From: Luteolibacter arcticus
GTDB taxonomy: Bacteria > Verrucomicrobiota > Verrucomicrobiia > Verrucomicrobiales > Akkermansiaceae
Direction: 5' to 3'
Length of the DNA stretch: 64,000 nt
Assembly: GCF_025950235.1 (NCBI RefSeq)
Contig: NZ_JAPDDT010000002.1
Coordinates: 620,001 to 684,000 of the forward strand
Shown: in pieces, positions 7,533-16,827 of the stretch
Position numbering within the stretch: position 1 is the first letter of the stretch
How the letters are laid out: each line of letters begins with the position of its first letter
Notes under the pieces: model-generated
What the model was told of the DNA's origin: nothing
The model's input: only the letters and a program-made list of their open reading frames with translations
The model's database searches: none
Program-made: the position numbers and the translations under genes

Positions 7533-8432
7533 TCAACGTTTCGCGCGGAACTTGAGCAGCGGCTTTTGCTCCGCGGGCAATGGTGTGCCGGCACCCAGGG
7601 TCAGCTCGAAGAGATCCGCGACCGCGGCGGCTTCGGCGAGGCGGCGGTGGCCGGGAGATTGGGAGTCTTCCGCGGGCGTGCCCCATTGCTTCATCGCGGC
7701 CTGCACTTCGGGGTCCTTTTGATGAAGGCGCATCACCCGCACGGCGGCATCCCGCACCAGGTCTTCCGAGGCACCGCCATCGGCGGTGAGAGCGGTCTGA
7801 TAGGAATCGATGGCCTCATGGGGCCGGCCCTGCGATTCGTGGGCGAGGCCCAGGCACCATGCCACTTGCGTGCGCTGGCCGCCGGGCAGCTTCTCCTTGA
7901 GCCGGGCGGTGGCGAGTTCCTGCAGGCGTGGCCAGTCCTTGAGGCGGACGGCGTCCCACAGCAGGTAGAGGTCAAGCTGGCGAAGCTGGTAGCGACGGGT
8001 GAGGCCGGTCTTGTCGAATGCTTCGAGCGCCTTGGCTAGGCCCGCCAGATCGCCACTCTTGCGCAGGCATTCCATCTCGAAATAGCCGGCAGCCGTCGCG
8101 GGGTTGTCGGGCAGCGAGCGCAGCGCGTGGTAGGCGGTCTTGATGGCGGCGAACTTCGCCTTCGCCGCGGCATACTGGCGGGCTTGGAAAAGATCGAGCG
8201 CCTCGCTCAGCGAGGCCGGCTCGAGCAGATAGATGGATGCGATGCCCGAGACGGCGGCTTCCGTGGAATCGCCGCCTTGCTCTTGCTTCTGATAGCGGAT
8301 GTTGCCCTTGGTCGCGGCGGTGATCCAGACGCGCTCGCTGCCGCCCGCGGCGTCGATGAGGAAGGCTTCCGCCGGCTGCTGCGCGGAAGCGGCCGCCGTG
8401 AAGAGCATCAGGGGAAGAACAAACCGCTTCAT
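7533..8432 (-). CDS. Exported TPR-like protein, small partner of the upstream large TPR protein
   Basis: 299 residues. The ATG at 8432 overlaps the stop of the large TPR gene (ATGA) and starts a signal peptide (MKRFVLPLMLFTAAASAQ). After a short beta-rich region come TPR-type helices (SLSEALDLFQARQYAAAKAK, GLAHESQGRPHEAIDSYQTA). It is related to the protein encoded at 15912-16805. Both have an N-terminal strand region, then an LxEPAxLxEA segment, then the same helical order, and in both loci the gene directly follows a TPR protein of over 900 residues. It probably acts in the periplasm as a protein-binding scaffold. No enzymatic residues are evident. Confidence 0.75.
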   Translation of the reverse strand: MKRFVLPLMLFTAAASAQQPAEAFLIDAAGGSERVWITAATKGNIRYQKQEQGGDSTEAAVSGIASIYLLEPASLSEALDLFQARQYAAAKAKFAAIKTAYHALRSLPDNPATAAGYFEMECLRKSGDLAGLAKALEAFDKTGLTRRYQLRQLDLYLLWDAVRLKDWPRLQELATARLKEKLPGGQRTQVAWCLGLAHESQGRPHEAIDSYQTALTADGGASEDLVRDAAVRVMRLHQKDPEVQAAMKQWGTPAEDSQSPGHRRLAEAAAVADLFELTLGAGTPLPAEQKPLLKFRAKR

Positions 8433-11314
8433 GGCTTCTCCTCCTTGGTGGGTGCGGGAGTGGCGGCACTGAGCGAGCCGGCGCGTGCCTCGACTTCCTG
8501 CCATGCGGCCTTCTCGGCCTCGGTCAGATTGGCGAAGGCGGGCTTGGTGCGGACCAGGTAGTTCATGGCCGGCTCGCGCAGAGCGTCGGAAGGCTTGCCT
8601 TGTTTGGCGGAGAGTTCGAGCCATGCGAGCAGGGCCGGGGCGGAGACGCGGATGGTGTCCTGCCACTTGGTCCAAACGTCGCGATAGGCGGCGAGTGCTT
8701 CGTTCGGTTTGCCGAGTGCTTCGTACGACTTTCCTAGTAGCAAGCCGGCCTCGGGCGCGAGGCGTGCTCCTTCCACCGCCAGGTACTGGCGGGTGGTCTC
8801 GGCGGCTTGGCTGGCGTCACCGGCGGCGAACTGGGTTTCGGCGATGCGAAAGCGGGCGAGATCCTTCACCGCTTCATCGGTCGCATTGTTGGCGATGCCC
8901 TTGAAATCCTCGATGGCGCGGGCCTTTTCCTCCGGGCTGCCAGAGGCGAGCACGGCGGCCCGGCCAAAGCGGGCGGCGACATGCAGCGAGGCATCCGGAC
9001 GTGCGAGCGCTTCCTCGTAGTAAGGCAGCGCCTGGCGTGGGGCGGAGGTCTTCGTGCGCAGGTAGTCACCGAGCCGGACGAGAGTCGAGGGCGTGAAGTC
9101 GGCCGGGGCGAAGCCGCTCTTGAGTTCCTGATAGAGCGCCTTCACGCGGGCTGCGCCCGGTTCGTCGGTCTGCTTCTCCGCCTCGCCAATCAGCGCGATC
9201 TTGAGGCGTGCGATGGCGGCCTTGTTCGCGGGATCGAAGCCGGGAAAAGCAGTGAAGTGCTGCTGTAGTTCATCGAGCCCGTGCTTGGCCGCGTAGGCCG
9301 CGGCGTAGCGATCGATCGCGTCCTGCAGGCCGGGTGCCTCGGCGAGAGAAATGCATTCGCGCAGGCGGGTGAGTGCTTCCTCGCCGCGTTTGGCGGCGTC
9401 CAATGCCTCGAGCTGTGCCACCGCCATGCGCAGTTTCAACGGTGAGCCGGCGTGGACTTTCCAAAAGCGATCGGCGTACGCAACCGCCTCCGGCTTGGCA
9501 CCGAGCAGCGTGACGAGCTGATAGAGGGATTCGGCGGACACCTCGGCATGGTCGCGGCGCTCCGCGGCATCGAGCGCCTTCTTGAAGGTGGCGATCGCTT
9601 CCTCGGCCTTGCCATCGCCTTGCAGGATGCGGCCCTTCAAAACGAGGGCGGCATCGAGAGCCTCGGTTTCGGGGAATTCCTTCTCCAGGCGGACTAGCTT
9701 TTCCATGGCCTCTGCGGGCTGGTCCTGCGCGAGGTGGCAGGTCGCGCGATCGTAGAGCGCGAAGGGCAAGTAGGGGCCGGGGTCCACGGCGAGGAATTGG
9801 TCGAGCGCCTCCGCCGCCTCCGGCCATTGGCGCAGGCGGGCGCGGTCGGACGCTTGGAAATAGCGGGCCGCCTGATGCTGCGGGCTCTTCGGATACTTCT
9901 CGACGTGCTTGTCGAGCAGCGGCCGGGCCCGGTCGTGCTGGCCGAGGTGGTAGTGGCTGGCGGCGAGGACGTAGAGGGCCTGGTCGTGCTCGGCGGAGCC
10001 CTCGGCAAGCTTCGGCAGCAGATCGGCCGAGATGCGCACCGCAGACTCGTAGTCGCCGGCTTGGAACAGCGACGAAAGCAGCAGGCGGCGCACCGCGGGC
10101 AGATGCTTCGAGTTCGGGAAGTCCTTCAGGAAGCGCTCGCCGTATTCGCCGGCGGGCTCGCCGAGGATGGCGGTGGTGCGGACGAGTTGAAAGAGGTGGT
10201 CCTCACGCTTGGCGGCCTTCGGGAAGTACTGCTCGAGCTGGCGGTAGGCGGCGAGAGCCCCGCGGAGATTGCCGCGCTTCTCGTGGACCACCGCGATCAG
10301 GCCGAGCTGGATGACCTCGAAGGGCTCGCCTGCGGTCCGCTGTTTCTCAAGCGCATCGATCGAGGCCTGGAGCTTGGCCTTGCTGACGGTGCGGGTAAGC
10401 TCCTTGACCTCGCCGCGGTTGCCCAGCCGGGCGAGCCGCGATTTCAGATCGGCGGTCATCACGTCGCCGGGCGGGACGAGCTGGCAAAGCACCAGCGCGG
10501 CGCCATCCATCCCGGCCGCCAGGGCGTCGGTGGCAAATTTCAGGAACAGGCCGGCATACGGCTCCATCTCGAAGGGCTCCAGGACGATCCCGGAGCGGTT
10601 CCTTTCGAGGAACGAGAGCAGCGCCTTTTCCTCGCGCTTGGCGATGGCCGCTTCGACGAAGGCTTGGAAGGCGGCGATGATCCCGCTGTCCGGCGCGCGG
10701 AAGCGCGGCTTGTTCTGGATGGCGGTTTCGAGCGGCTCGATGCCTTCCGGGATCTGCCCGAGGCGGAAGTGGCAAATGGCGAGATTGAGGTAATAGGAGC
10801 CGGGGTCGAATTCGTCGTCGCGAGCCTTGTCGCGCTCCTCCATGAACTTGGCGAACAGCCGGATCGCTTCCTCATACTTGCCGGCGCCTTGGGCGGCCTC
10901 GCCCCAGCGGAGCAGGGCGCGCTTGTGGTAGAGGTTGCCAGCGTTAACGTTTCCGTTGGTGCTGGGGTTCGGGTATTTCCGATAGCAGGTTTCGAAGGAC
11001 TGCGCGGCGTCATCCCAGCGTTTGAGCCGCAATTCGCAGATGCCCTTGCGATACCAAGTGACGCCGAAGGAGCGGCCGTAGAGATCGAGCGCCTTGGCGT
11101 CGTGCTTTTCCACGCATTCGGCCAGCAGCTTGAGGGCTTCCTCCCAGCGGCCCGCCTCCATTTCCGCCAGCGCCTTCGTGGTCAGGTCGGTGACCTCGGC
11201 AGCCGCGGCCACCGGCGCTGGGGCGGGGGGCTCCTGGGCGGGCAATAGCGGGGCAGTCGCCAGCAGCAGGGCGACGGCATTCCGGGAGACTGGCAGGATG
11301 GAAATGATCGCCAC
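8429..11314 (-). CDS. Large exported TPR-repeat protein
   Basis: 961 residues from a GTG at 11314, which gives a good signal peptide (AIISILPVSRNAVALLLATA then PLLPAQ); a GTG at 11404 would overlap the endonuclease III gene and hide the signal. Almost the whole protein is TPR-like helices with typical Ala/Leu/Tyr spacing (KALAEMEAGRWEEALKLLAE, ALYVLAASHYHLGQHDRARP, ALVLKGRILQGDGKAEEAIA). Such proteins make superhelical scaffolds for protein complexes. It is similar in length and organisation to the TPR protein at 13079-15892, which is linked to ExbB/ExbD. The downstream partner gene overlaps by four bases. The function is inferred only as a periplasmic scaffold. Confidence 0.8.
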   Translation of the reverse strand: MAIISILPVSRNAVALLLATAPLLPAQEPPAPAPVAAAAEVTDLTTKALAEMEAGRWEEALKLLAECVEKHDAKALDLYGRSFGVTWYRKGICELRLKRWDDAAQSFETCYRKYPNPSTNGNVNAGNLYHKRALLRWGEAAQGAGKYEEAIRLFAKFMEERDKARDDEFDPGSYYLNLAICHFRLGQIPEGIEPLETAIQNKPRFRAPDSGIIAAFQAFVEAAIAKREEKALLSFLERNRSGIVLEPFEMEPYAGLFLKFATDALAAGMDGAALVLCQLVPPGDVMTADLKSRLARLGNRGEVKELTRTVSKAKLQASIDALEKQRTAGEPFEVIQLGLIAVVHEKRGNLRGALAAYRQLEQYFPKAAKREDHLFQLVRTTAILGEPAGEYGERFLKDFPNSKHLPAVRRLLLSSLFQAGDYESAVRISADLLPKLAEGSAEHDQALYVLAASHYHLGQHDRARPLLDKHVEKYPKSPQHQAARYFQASDRARLRQWPEAAEALDQFLAVDPGPYLPFALYDRATCHLAQDQPAEAMEKLVRLEKEFPETEALDAALVLKGRILQGDGKAEEAIATFKKALDAAERRDHAEVSAESLYQLVTLLGAKPEAVAYADRFWKVHAGSPLKLRMAVAQLEALDAAKRGEEALTRLRECISLAEAPGLQDAIDRYAAAYAAKHGLDELQQHFTAFPGFDPANKAAIARLKIALIGEAEKQTDEPGAARVKALYQELKSGFAPADFTPSTLVRLGDYLRTKTSAPRQALPYYEEALARPDASLHVAARFGRAAVLASGSPEEKARAIEDFKGIANNATDEAVKDLARFRIAETQFAAGDASQAAETTRQYLAVEGARLAPEAGLLLGKSYEALGKPNEALAAYRDVWTKWQDTIRVSAPALLAWLELSAKQGKPSDALREPAMNYLVRTKPAFANLTEAEKAAWQEVEARAGSLSAATPAPTKEEKP

Positions 11315-11364
11315 GCTTATGACTGTGAAGTCTGGAAACGGGCTCCATTCCCGCAAGGACGATT

Positions 11365-12003
11365 TCAGCCCGGTTTCATCCGGGGCGGGAAGAGTTCCTG
11401 GCACATCAGGCAGCTCCGGCCGTCACAACCGCGGGCGGAGCAGTGCTCCCGGCCGCAGAAGATGATGCGGAGGTGGAGTGAGTTCCAGCGGTCGCGGGCG
11501 AAGAGCTTCTTCAGGTCGCGCTCGACCTGCTCGACATTGCGGCCCTCGCTGAGCTTCCAGCGCTTCGCCAGCCGGTGAATGTGGGTGTCGACCGGAAAGG
11601 CCGGCACGCCGAAGGCCTGCGCCATCACCACCGAGGCGGTCTTGTGGCCGACGCCGGGCAGCGCTTCGAGCGCCTCGAAGTCCGCCGGCACCTTGCCCCC
11701 ATGCTTTTCGACGAGGATCCCCGACAGCTCGTGGATCGCCTGGGACTTGCGCGGGGACAGCCCGCAGGGGCGGATGATCTCCTTGATCTTCTCGACCGGC
11801 ACCCGCGCCATTTTCTCCGGCGTGTCCGCCAAGGCAAACAGCGCCGGGGTGACCGTGTTGACCCGGGCGTCGGTGCATTGCGCCGACAGCAGCACCGCGA
11901 TGAGCAGCGTGAACGGGTCCCGGTGATCGAGTGGGATCGGGGTTTCCGGATACAGCTCTTCCAGCCGCCGGTCCACGTGGGCGGCCCGTTCGGCGCGAGT
12001 CAT
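11365..12003 (-). CDS. nth: Endonuclease III (DNA glycosylase/AP lyase)
   Basis: 212 residues, the normal length for the family. The helix-hairpin-helix LPGVGHKTA occupies residues 115-123 with the catalytic Lys at 121, and the catalytic Asp is at 139 in FPVDTHIHRLAKRW. The enzyme removes oxidised pyrimidines from DNA and nicks the abasic site. The C-terminal iron-sulfur region has cysteines at 183, 188, 193, 198 and 201, which is not the textbook C-x6-C-x2-C-x5-C spacing, so the cluster loop is a variant. The stop codon lies 50 bases before the start of the large TPR gene on the same strand; the lipoprotein gene upstream ends six bases before its start. Confidence 0.92.
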   Translation of the reverse strand: MTRAERAAHVDRRLEELYPETPIPLDHRDPFTLLIAVLLSAQCTDARVNTVTPALFALADTPEKMARVPVEKIKEIIRPCGLSPRKSQAIHELSGILVEKHGGKVPADFEALEALPGVGHKTASVVMAQAFGVPAFPVDTHIHRLAKRWKLSEGRNVEQVERDLKKLFARDRWNSLHLRIIFCGREHCSARGCDGRSCLMCQELFPPRMKPG

Positions 12004-12009
12004 GCCCGG

Positions 12010-12684
12010 TTAGCGCGACGCCGTGGATGCGGTGCGACCAGCGGACATCATCCGGTTGATCTGCGTGTACATCTGCGCGCAGTGCGGGTAGTGGGTGCGC
12101 TTGGCGAGGATCTCGGCGCTGCGGGAGTAGGAACCCCACTGGACCACGGTCAGCTCGACATTGCGGCGACCCCAGGCAGCCATGTGCTGCTTGGAAGGCG
12201 TGTAAATGTCCACCGTGTTGGTGCCGGTGAGGGCCGAGCCGTAGTCATCGACCACGAAGAGCTGCGACATGCCCTTGATGCGGAAAACGGTGCCGACCGG
12301 ATAGACGGCCCAGTCCGCGGCGGCGCTGCGGACGCGCTCGGTGTAGCGGAGGGGGGTCCCGGTCGCATTCTGCGAGCCGTATTGAAGGTGGTCGTCCTCC
12401 GAGCAGGTGTAGGCCGTGGTGCGGACCAGACGGTTGCGCTCGGAGGGCTTGTAGAAGGCCATGCCATGCTTGTCCTTCGGCTTGCCGGATGCCTGCTGGG
12501 AGAGCGTGGCGGAGGGCTGGGCGGTGGTGTAAACATCAGCCCGTCCGACGTAGCCGCCATAGCCGCCCGAAGAAGCGGACGAGTAGGAGCGGGACTTGGA
12601 GAGCACCGTGAGGTTGGAATCCGAGGCGCAACTGGAAAACAGCAGGGCGACCAATGCGGCGGCGGAAGCAAGGCGGAAAGACAT
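12010..12684 (-). CDS. 3D-domain lipoprotein (double-psi beta-barrel)
   Basis: 224 residues with a lipoprotein signal (MSFRLASAAALVALLFSSC, Cys19 in the lipobox). A Ser/Gly-rich linker precedes a domain with TTAYTCSEDDHLQYGSQNAT, TPLRYTERVRSAAADWAVYP and FVVDDYGSALTGTNTVDIY. The last matches the 3D signature with its three conserved aspartates, as in the C-terminal barrel of MltA lytic transglycosylases and in Gram-positive 3D proteins. It is probably membrane-anchored and acts on or binds peptidoglycan. It lacks the MltA catalytic N-domain. It precedes nth by six bases and is probably cotranscribed with it. Confidence 0.8.
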   Translation of the reverse strand: MSFRLASAAALVALLFSSCASDSNLTVLSKSRSYSSASSGGYGGYVGRADVYTTAQPSATLSQQASGKPKDKHGMAFYKPSERNRLVRTTAYTCSEDDHLQYGSQNATGTPLRYTERVRSAAADWAVYPVGTVFRIKGMSQLFVVDDYGSALTGTNTVDIYTPSKQHMAAWGRRNVELTVVQWGSYSRSAEILAKRTHYPHCAQMYTQINRMMSAGRTASTASR

Positions 12685-13078
12685 GCGTTTTGGTTTGGCG
12701 AGATTGATATTTAAGGAATCGCGCTATTCGAGACCCCACGTTCTACGGATCGAAGTTAGAGGCGGCAACCCCATTTTTTCGCTGTTAGTCGTGGCGGGGG
12801 AGCGGTTGGCGTGCCAGATTGATGGGTTCGGGCCGTTGGATTAGGGCCGAAGGTCATTGAACCGGAATGGTCCGAGGTTGTCGCGGTGAATTTTACCCGC
12901 AAATGTCCGGGAGGGGGGCGGGTGACGGGATTGTCCCGACATTGTGATGGCACTGGAGATGCTGATTAGGGCGAAAGTACCGGCAACTCCCCGCCCGTAA
13001 GGGATCACGAATCGACCCTTGGTGATACCCGGGGGATTTCGCGTTGACGCACGGAGATCGCGATGCCAATCGCTAGAT
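12685..13078. other. Divergent intergenic region
   Basis: About 390 bases between the 3D-domain lipoprotein gene (leftward) and the TPR-ExbBD operon (rightward), so it must hold both promoters. A TTGACG hexamer at 13044-13049 could be a -35 box for the rightward operon, but I found no matching -10 at normal spacing. No ORF with a recognisable protein, no repeat and no RNA gene was seen. Confidence 0.4.
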
Positions 13079-15892
13079 GTGCGTGCGCAGTCTCTTTTCC
13101 CCGGAAATCGAGTTTCCAAATCGCTTCTAGTGGCCCTGTTTCCGCTACTGTCGCTGACGGTTTCGGCTCAGGTGGACTTGAACAAGGCGTTCAACGAGGG
13201 GATGAACGCCTACAAGGCGAAGAATTGGAACGTGGCGATCGAGCACCTTTCCTCGATCGTCAAGGCCAAGCCAAACGATGCCGGGGCCAACATTCTCTAC
13301 ACCCTCGGCTTCGCTTACTATTTCAACCTGAACTACGACAAGTCGGCGGAGACCTTCGCGGCCTACCTGAAGAAGTATCCCGACACCGAGAATACGGCGG
13401 AAGTCCACCTGATCCTCGGCCGCTCGCTGCTCCAGCTCGAGGGGAAGGCCGACGAGGCGCTCGCCCACCTTGCCAAGGCCGCCGAGAAGCCGGAATTCGC
13501 CGAAGAGGCCCGTTTCATGGCCGCCGACGCCTATATCAAGAAGGGCGACATCGACAAGGCGGCCCAGACGCTGAAAAACGCGATGGCCGGCAAGTCCTCC
13601 GGCCTGAGCCTGCTGCGCGCCGCCATCCAGCTGGTGGATCTCTACATCGAGAGCGGCAAATTGCCGGACGCCATCAAGATGTTGCAGGACCTCGAGCGCA
13701 ACCCGGGCTATCCCGACGTGATCGTGGTGGTGAACAACCGCTTCGTGAAAATCGGCGACCTCCAATTGGAGGCCAAGGCCTATTCCGACGCGCTTGAAGC
13801 CTACTCGAACGCCCGCCCGCGCAACCAGGTGATCTCCATCCAGGTGGACCGTCTGGACGAGATGCGGAAGCGCAAGGAGGCTCTCGACAAGCAGATTGCC
13901 GCCGCCACCAAGGACAAGAAGCCGCTGGCCCGCAACACCGAGGAGCGCGCTGCCACGCTTACCGGGATGATCGAGAACACCGAAAAGGTGCTCGGCGAAC
14001 TCCGCACGATGGACACCTACGACGCGACCATCCAGTACCGGATCGGCCGCTGTTACTTCAATATGGAGCGGTTCTGGCCCTCGTCCGTCGCGTTCGAAGT
14101 GGTGGCCGACGAGAATCCGAAGTCGGAGGATGCTTCCACCGCCCTCTTCGGCGCGATGATTTCCCAATGGCGCCTCGGTCGTCTGGATGCCTCCGGAGTG
14201 CTGGCCAAGCGCTACCTGGACAATCACCCGCAGGGCAGGCAGTTCGAAACCGTGGCCGAACTCAATGCCACGCTGCTGATGCAGTCCGGCAAGTTCGACG
14301 AGGCCATCAGCTTCCTTTCTTCCTTCATCGAGAAAAACCCGAATGCGCCGATCCGTCAGAAAATGATGACGCTGCTCGCGAATTCGCGCTTCCAGGCGGG
14401 CCAGTACGACCAGGCGGCGACGGACTACGACACGCTCATCAAGGAATTCGGCGGTGCGCCGGAGTTTGAGGAATACGTTTATCGCCGGACGCTCTGCGAC
14501 TTCCTGCGGAACAAGTATAAGGAGACTGTCGCGGGTTTCGATTCCTATGAGAAGAACTTCCCGAGCGGCGACTTCCTTGCGGACATCCGCTACCGCCGCG
14601 GGATCATCCAGCTCGCGCTGAAGGACTATGACACCCTCATCCCGTCGATGAAGGCGTTGCTTGAGGATACAGCTGCCCAAGGATTCCTCGGCCAGATCCA
14701 CACGCTGCTGGGAGACGCCTATCAGAACCGCGGCCAGGATAACGACCTCGAGGCTTCCGGCACCCACTTCAAGAAGGCCGTGGAACTGGCCGCCGGGGAC
14801 CGGAGCGTCCTCGAGTATGCGCTCGAGCAGGCCACCAACATCCTGCGCGGCGCCCGCCGCTGGGACGATTTGGAAGCCCTCTGGAAGAAATTCCTCAAGG
14901 ACAACCCCGACCACCCGATGGCCCTGCGCGGGGTCTCGGAGCTCTCGAAGCTGCTGACCCGGGCCAACAAGAAGGAGGAAGCCCGCAAGATGCTGGCGGA
15001 ATACATCCTCAAGGATATCCAGAATCCGCGCTCCGAGTACGTCGAGATGCTGATCAGCCAGTTGGCCGGCATGCACGTCCCGCCGCGGAGCATCAAAAAG
15101 GACGCCCCGAAGCCTGACGTCGAGGCGATCGAGGCCGCGCTGGTCGCGGACCTGGAGACCGCCGATGAGAACAAGACCCCGGCCTACGTCGCCCGCGTGC
15201 TGTTCGCCAAGTCCGAGCTGGCTCGCATGATGCGCGATCCAGTCCGCTCCGAGCGCAGCCTCGGCGCGATCGCCAACACCGCCAATTCCGTCGATCTCGG
15301 CCCGATCCTGCTCTCGATGGTCGGCCAATATCTCTTCGACAAGGGCGAATACGACAAGGCTGTGCCGCTCTATGAGCGCCTGCGCGACGCCTTCCCAGAG
15401 TCGTCCTTTTCGGACGCTGCGCCGATCGGGCTCGGCAAGATCGCATTGGCCCGGAAGGAATACGACGAGGCGGTGAAGCAATTCGATGTCGCCATCGCCC
15501 GCGCCGCCTCCGACGACACCCTCAAGCAGGCGACCTTTGGCAAGGGCCAGGCGCTGCGCATGCAGAAGAAGCGCGAAGAGGCGAAGAAGCTCTTCGAGGA
15601 AGTGGTCGCCGCCAAGAACTGGCGCGGGCTGGAGAAAGCCGGCGCGCTTTACGAACTCGGCGAGATCGAGGCCGAAGGCACGGACAAGGGAGCCGCACAC
15701 GCCTATTTCCAGCGCGTTTATCTCTCTCATGGTGCCTTTCCCCAGTTTGCCATCAAGTCCTACCTCCGCGCCGCCGACATGCTGCGCATGGTGGGCAAGC
15801 AGGATGAGGCGAAGGCCACTCTCCGCGAGCTGATCCGCAAGTATCCCGACTCTCCGGAAGCCAAGAAGGCGCGCACCATCGTCACGGACTAA
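13079..15892 (+). CDS. Large exported TPR-repeat protein heading the ExbB/ExbD operon
   Basis: About 937 residues. The signal peptide core (KSLLVALFPLLSLTVSAQ) lies about 13 residues after a GTG at 13079, which I take as start; a TTG at 13019 is the other in-frame option and neither has a clear ribosome binding site. The rest is TPR-like repeats (NEGMNAYKAKNWNVAIEHLS, LYTLGFAYYFNLNYDKSAET, LSMVGQYLFDKGEYDKAVPL). It is followed 19 bases later by its small partner and then by exbB, exbD, exbD and the TonB-like gene. This suggests a periplasmic scaffold for a proton-motive-force-driven complex. It is paralogous in design to the product of 8429-11314. Confidence 0.8.
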   Translation: MRAQSLFPGNRVSKSLLVALFPLLSLTVSAQVDLNKAFNEGMNAYKAKNWNVAIEHLSSIVKAKPNDAGANILYTLGFAYYFNLNYDKSAETFAAYLKKYPDTENTAEVHLILGRSLLQLEGKADEALAHLAKAAEKPEFAEEARFMAADAYIKKGDIDKAAQTLKNAMAGKSSGLSLLRAAIQLVDLYIESGKLPDAIKMLQDLERNPGYPDVIVVVNNRFVKIGDLQLEAKAYSDALEAYSNARPRNQVISIQVDRLDEMRKRKEALDKQIAAATKDKKPLARNTEERAATLTGMIENTEKVLGELRTMDTYDATIQYRIGRCYFNMERFWPSSVAFEVVADENPKSEDASTALFGAMISQWRLGRLDASGVLAKRYLDNHPQGRQFETVAELNATLLMQSGKFDEAISFLSSFIEKNPNAPIRQKMMTLLANSRFQAGQYDQAATDYDTLIKEFGGAPEFEEYVYRRTLCDFLRNKYKETVAGFDSYEKNFPSGDFLADIRYRRGIIQLALKDYDTLIPSMKALLEDTAAQGFLGQIHTLLGDAYQNRGQDNDLEASGTHFKKAVELAAGDRSVLEYALEQATNILRGARRWDDLEALWKKFLKDNPDHPMALRGVSELSKLLTRANKKEEARKMLAEYILKDIQNPRSEYVEMLISQLAGMHVPPRSIKKDAPKPDVEAIEAALVADLETADENKTPAYVARVLFAKSELARMMRDPVRSERSLGAIANTANSVDLGPILLSMVGQYLFDKGEYDKAVPLYERLRDAFPESSFSDAAPIGLGKIALARKEYDEAVKQFDVAIARAASDDTLKQATFGKGQALRMQKKREEAKKLFEEVVAAKNWRGLEKAGALYELGEIEAEGTDKGAAHAYFQRVYLSHGAFPQFAIKSYLRAADMLRMVGKQDEAKATLRELIRKYPDSPEAKKARTIVTD

Positions 15893-15911
15893 TCAAAAAA
15901 ACACCCGCCCC

Positions 15912-16805
15912 ATGCCGTTTTCAAAGCCCCGGCTTGCCCTCGCCGTTTCCCTGCTCGCCCTGCTTCCCGCTGCCGTTCACGCGCAAGCTGAAGAAGAATT
16001 CGTGCTCCGCACCGGTCGTCGGATTCCCGCCGACTCCGTCAAGCCGACCGCCACTGGATTCACCTCCACCGTGGTGACCGGAGCTTCGGCCCAGAAGTTC
16101 GACTTCAAGGCCTCCGAGATCGAGCGTGTCTCCTTGCGCGAGCCCGCGGAGCTGGCCGAGGCCCGCACCCAGATCGCCACCGACAAGTTTCTGGCGGCGA
16201 TCGCGGCGCTGACGCGCATCGAGGAGGAGCTTCTGCCCTACCGCGAGGTCCCCGGTGCCTGGTGGCACCGCGCCCGGATGCTGCGGATGGATGCCATGGC
16301 TTCCAAAGGCGACAACAAGGCGGCCGCCGCGCTGGCCGACGCCAAGGAACTCGAAGGCCTTCCGGAGTCCACCGTCGCCATGCTGACCGACTTCAAGGCC
16401 ATCGTGGCCCCCGGCGATAGCCCCGATGGCAAGATCAGCGCCCTCCGGGCTCTGGCGGGCCGCAGCACCGATCCTTGGGTCTCGGCCCGGGCGTGGCTCG
16501 AAGTCGGCAACACCAATTCCAGTCACGGCAAGATGGACGAGGCGATCAAGGCATGGCTCCGCGTCGCCGTTTTCAATCCCGCCGAGCGGGACCTGGCGGT
16601 TCGCGGCACGATTTATGCCGCCCGCGGCATGCAGCAGATCGGAAGGCCGCAAGATGGCGTGAAACTCCTCAAAGAATACCTCGACGACCACGTTGCCTCT
16701 CCCTACGCCCCAGCCATTCAGACCGAAACGTCCAAACTCGAACCGAAAAAGAAAGACGCTGCCACCCCAGCCCCGGAAAAAGCTTCCGAAGAAAACTCCA
16801 ACTGA
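15912..16805 (+). CDS. Exported TPR-like partner protein
   Basis: 297 residues with a signal peptide (MPFSKPRLALAVSLLALLPA then AVHAQ). A beta-rich region of about 60 residues (EEFVLRTGRRIPADSVKPTA) precedes helical repeats. It ends in a Lys/Ala/Pro/Glu-rich tail that could reach through the periplasm. It is homologous to the product of 7533-8432: the LREPAELAEARTQIATDKFL segment aligns with LLEPASLSEALDLFQARQYA. It lies between the large TPR gene and exbB with gaps of 19 and 22 bases, so it belongs to this operon. Exact function unknown. Confidence 0.77.
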   Translation: MPFSKPRLALAVSLLALLPAAVHAQAEEEFVLRTGRRIPADSVKPTATGFTSTVVTGASAQKFDFKASEIERVSLREPAELAEARTQIATDKFLAAIAALTRIEEELLPYREVPGAWWHRARMLRMDAMASKGDNKAAAALADAKELEGLPESTVAMLTDFKAIVAPGDSPDGKISALRALAGRSTDPWVSARAWLEVGNTNSSHGKMDEAIKAWLRVAVFNPAERDLAVRGTIYAARGMQQIGRPQDGVKLLKEYLDDHVASPYAPAIQTETSKLEPKKKDAATPAPEKASEENSN

Positions 16806-16827
16806 GCATCCGACCCGAAAAGATCCA

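Noticed and set aside
13145..15730. An 861-codon minus-strand frame inside the large TPR gene
   Set aside because: The plus-strand frame has TPR periodicity and sits in a consistent operon. The minus-strand translation is rich in unusual composition with no domain, as expected from the opposite strand of a GC-rich gene.
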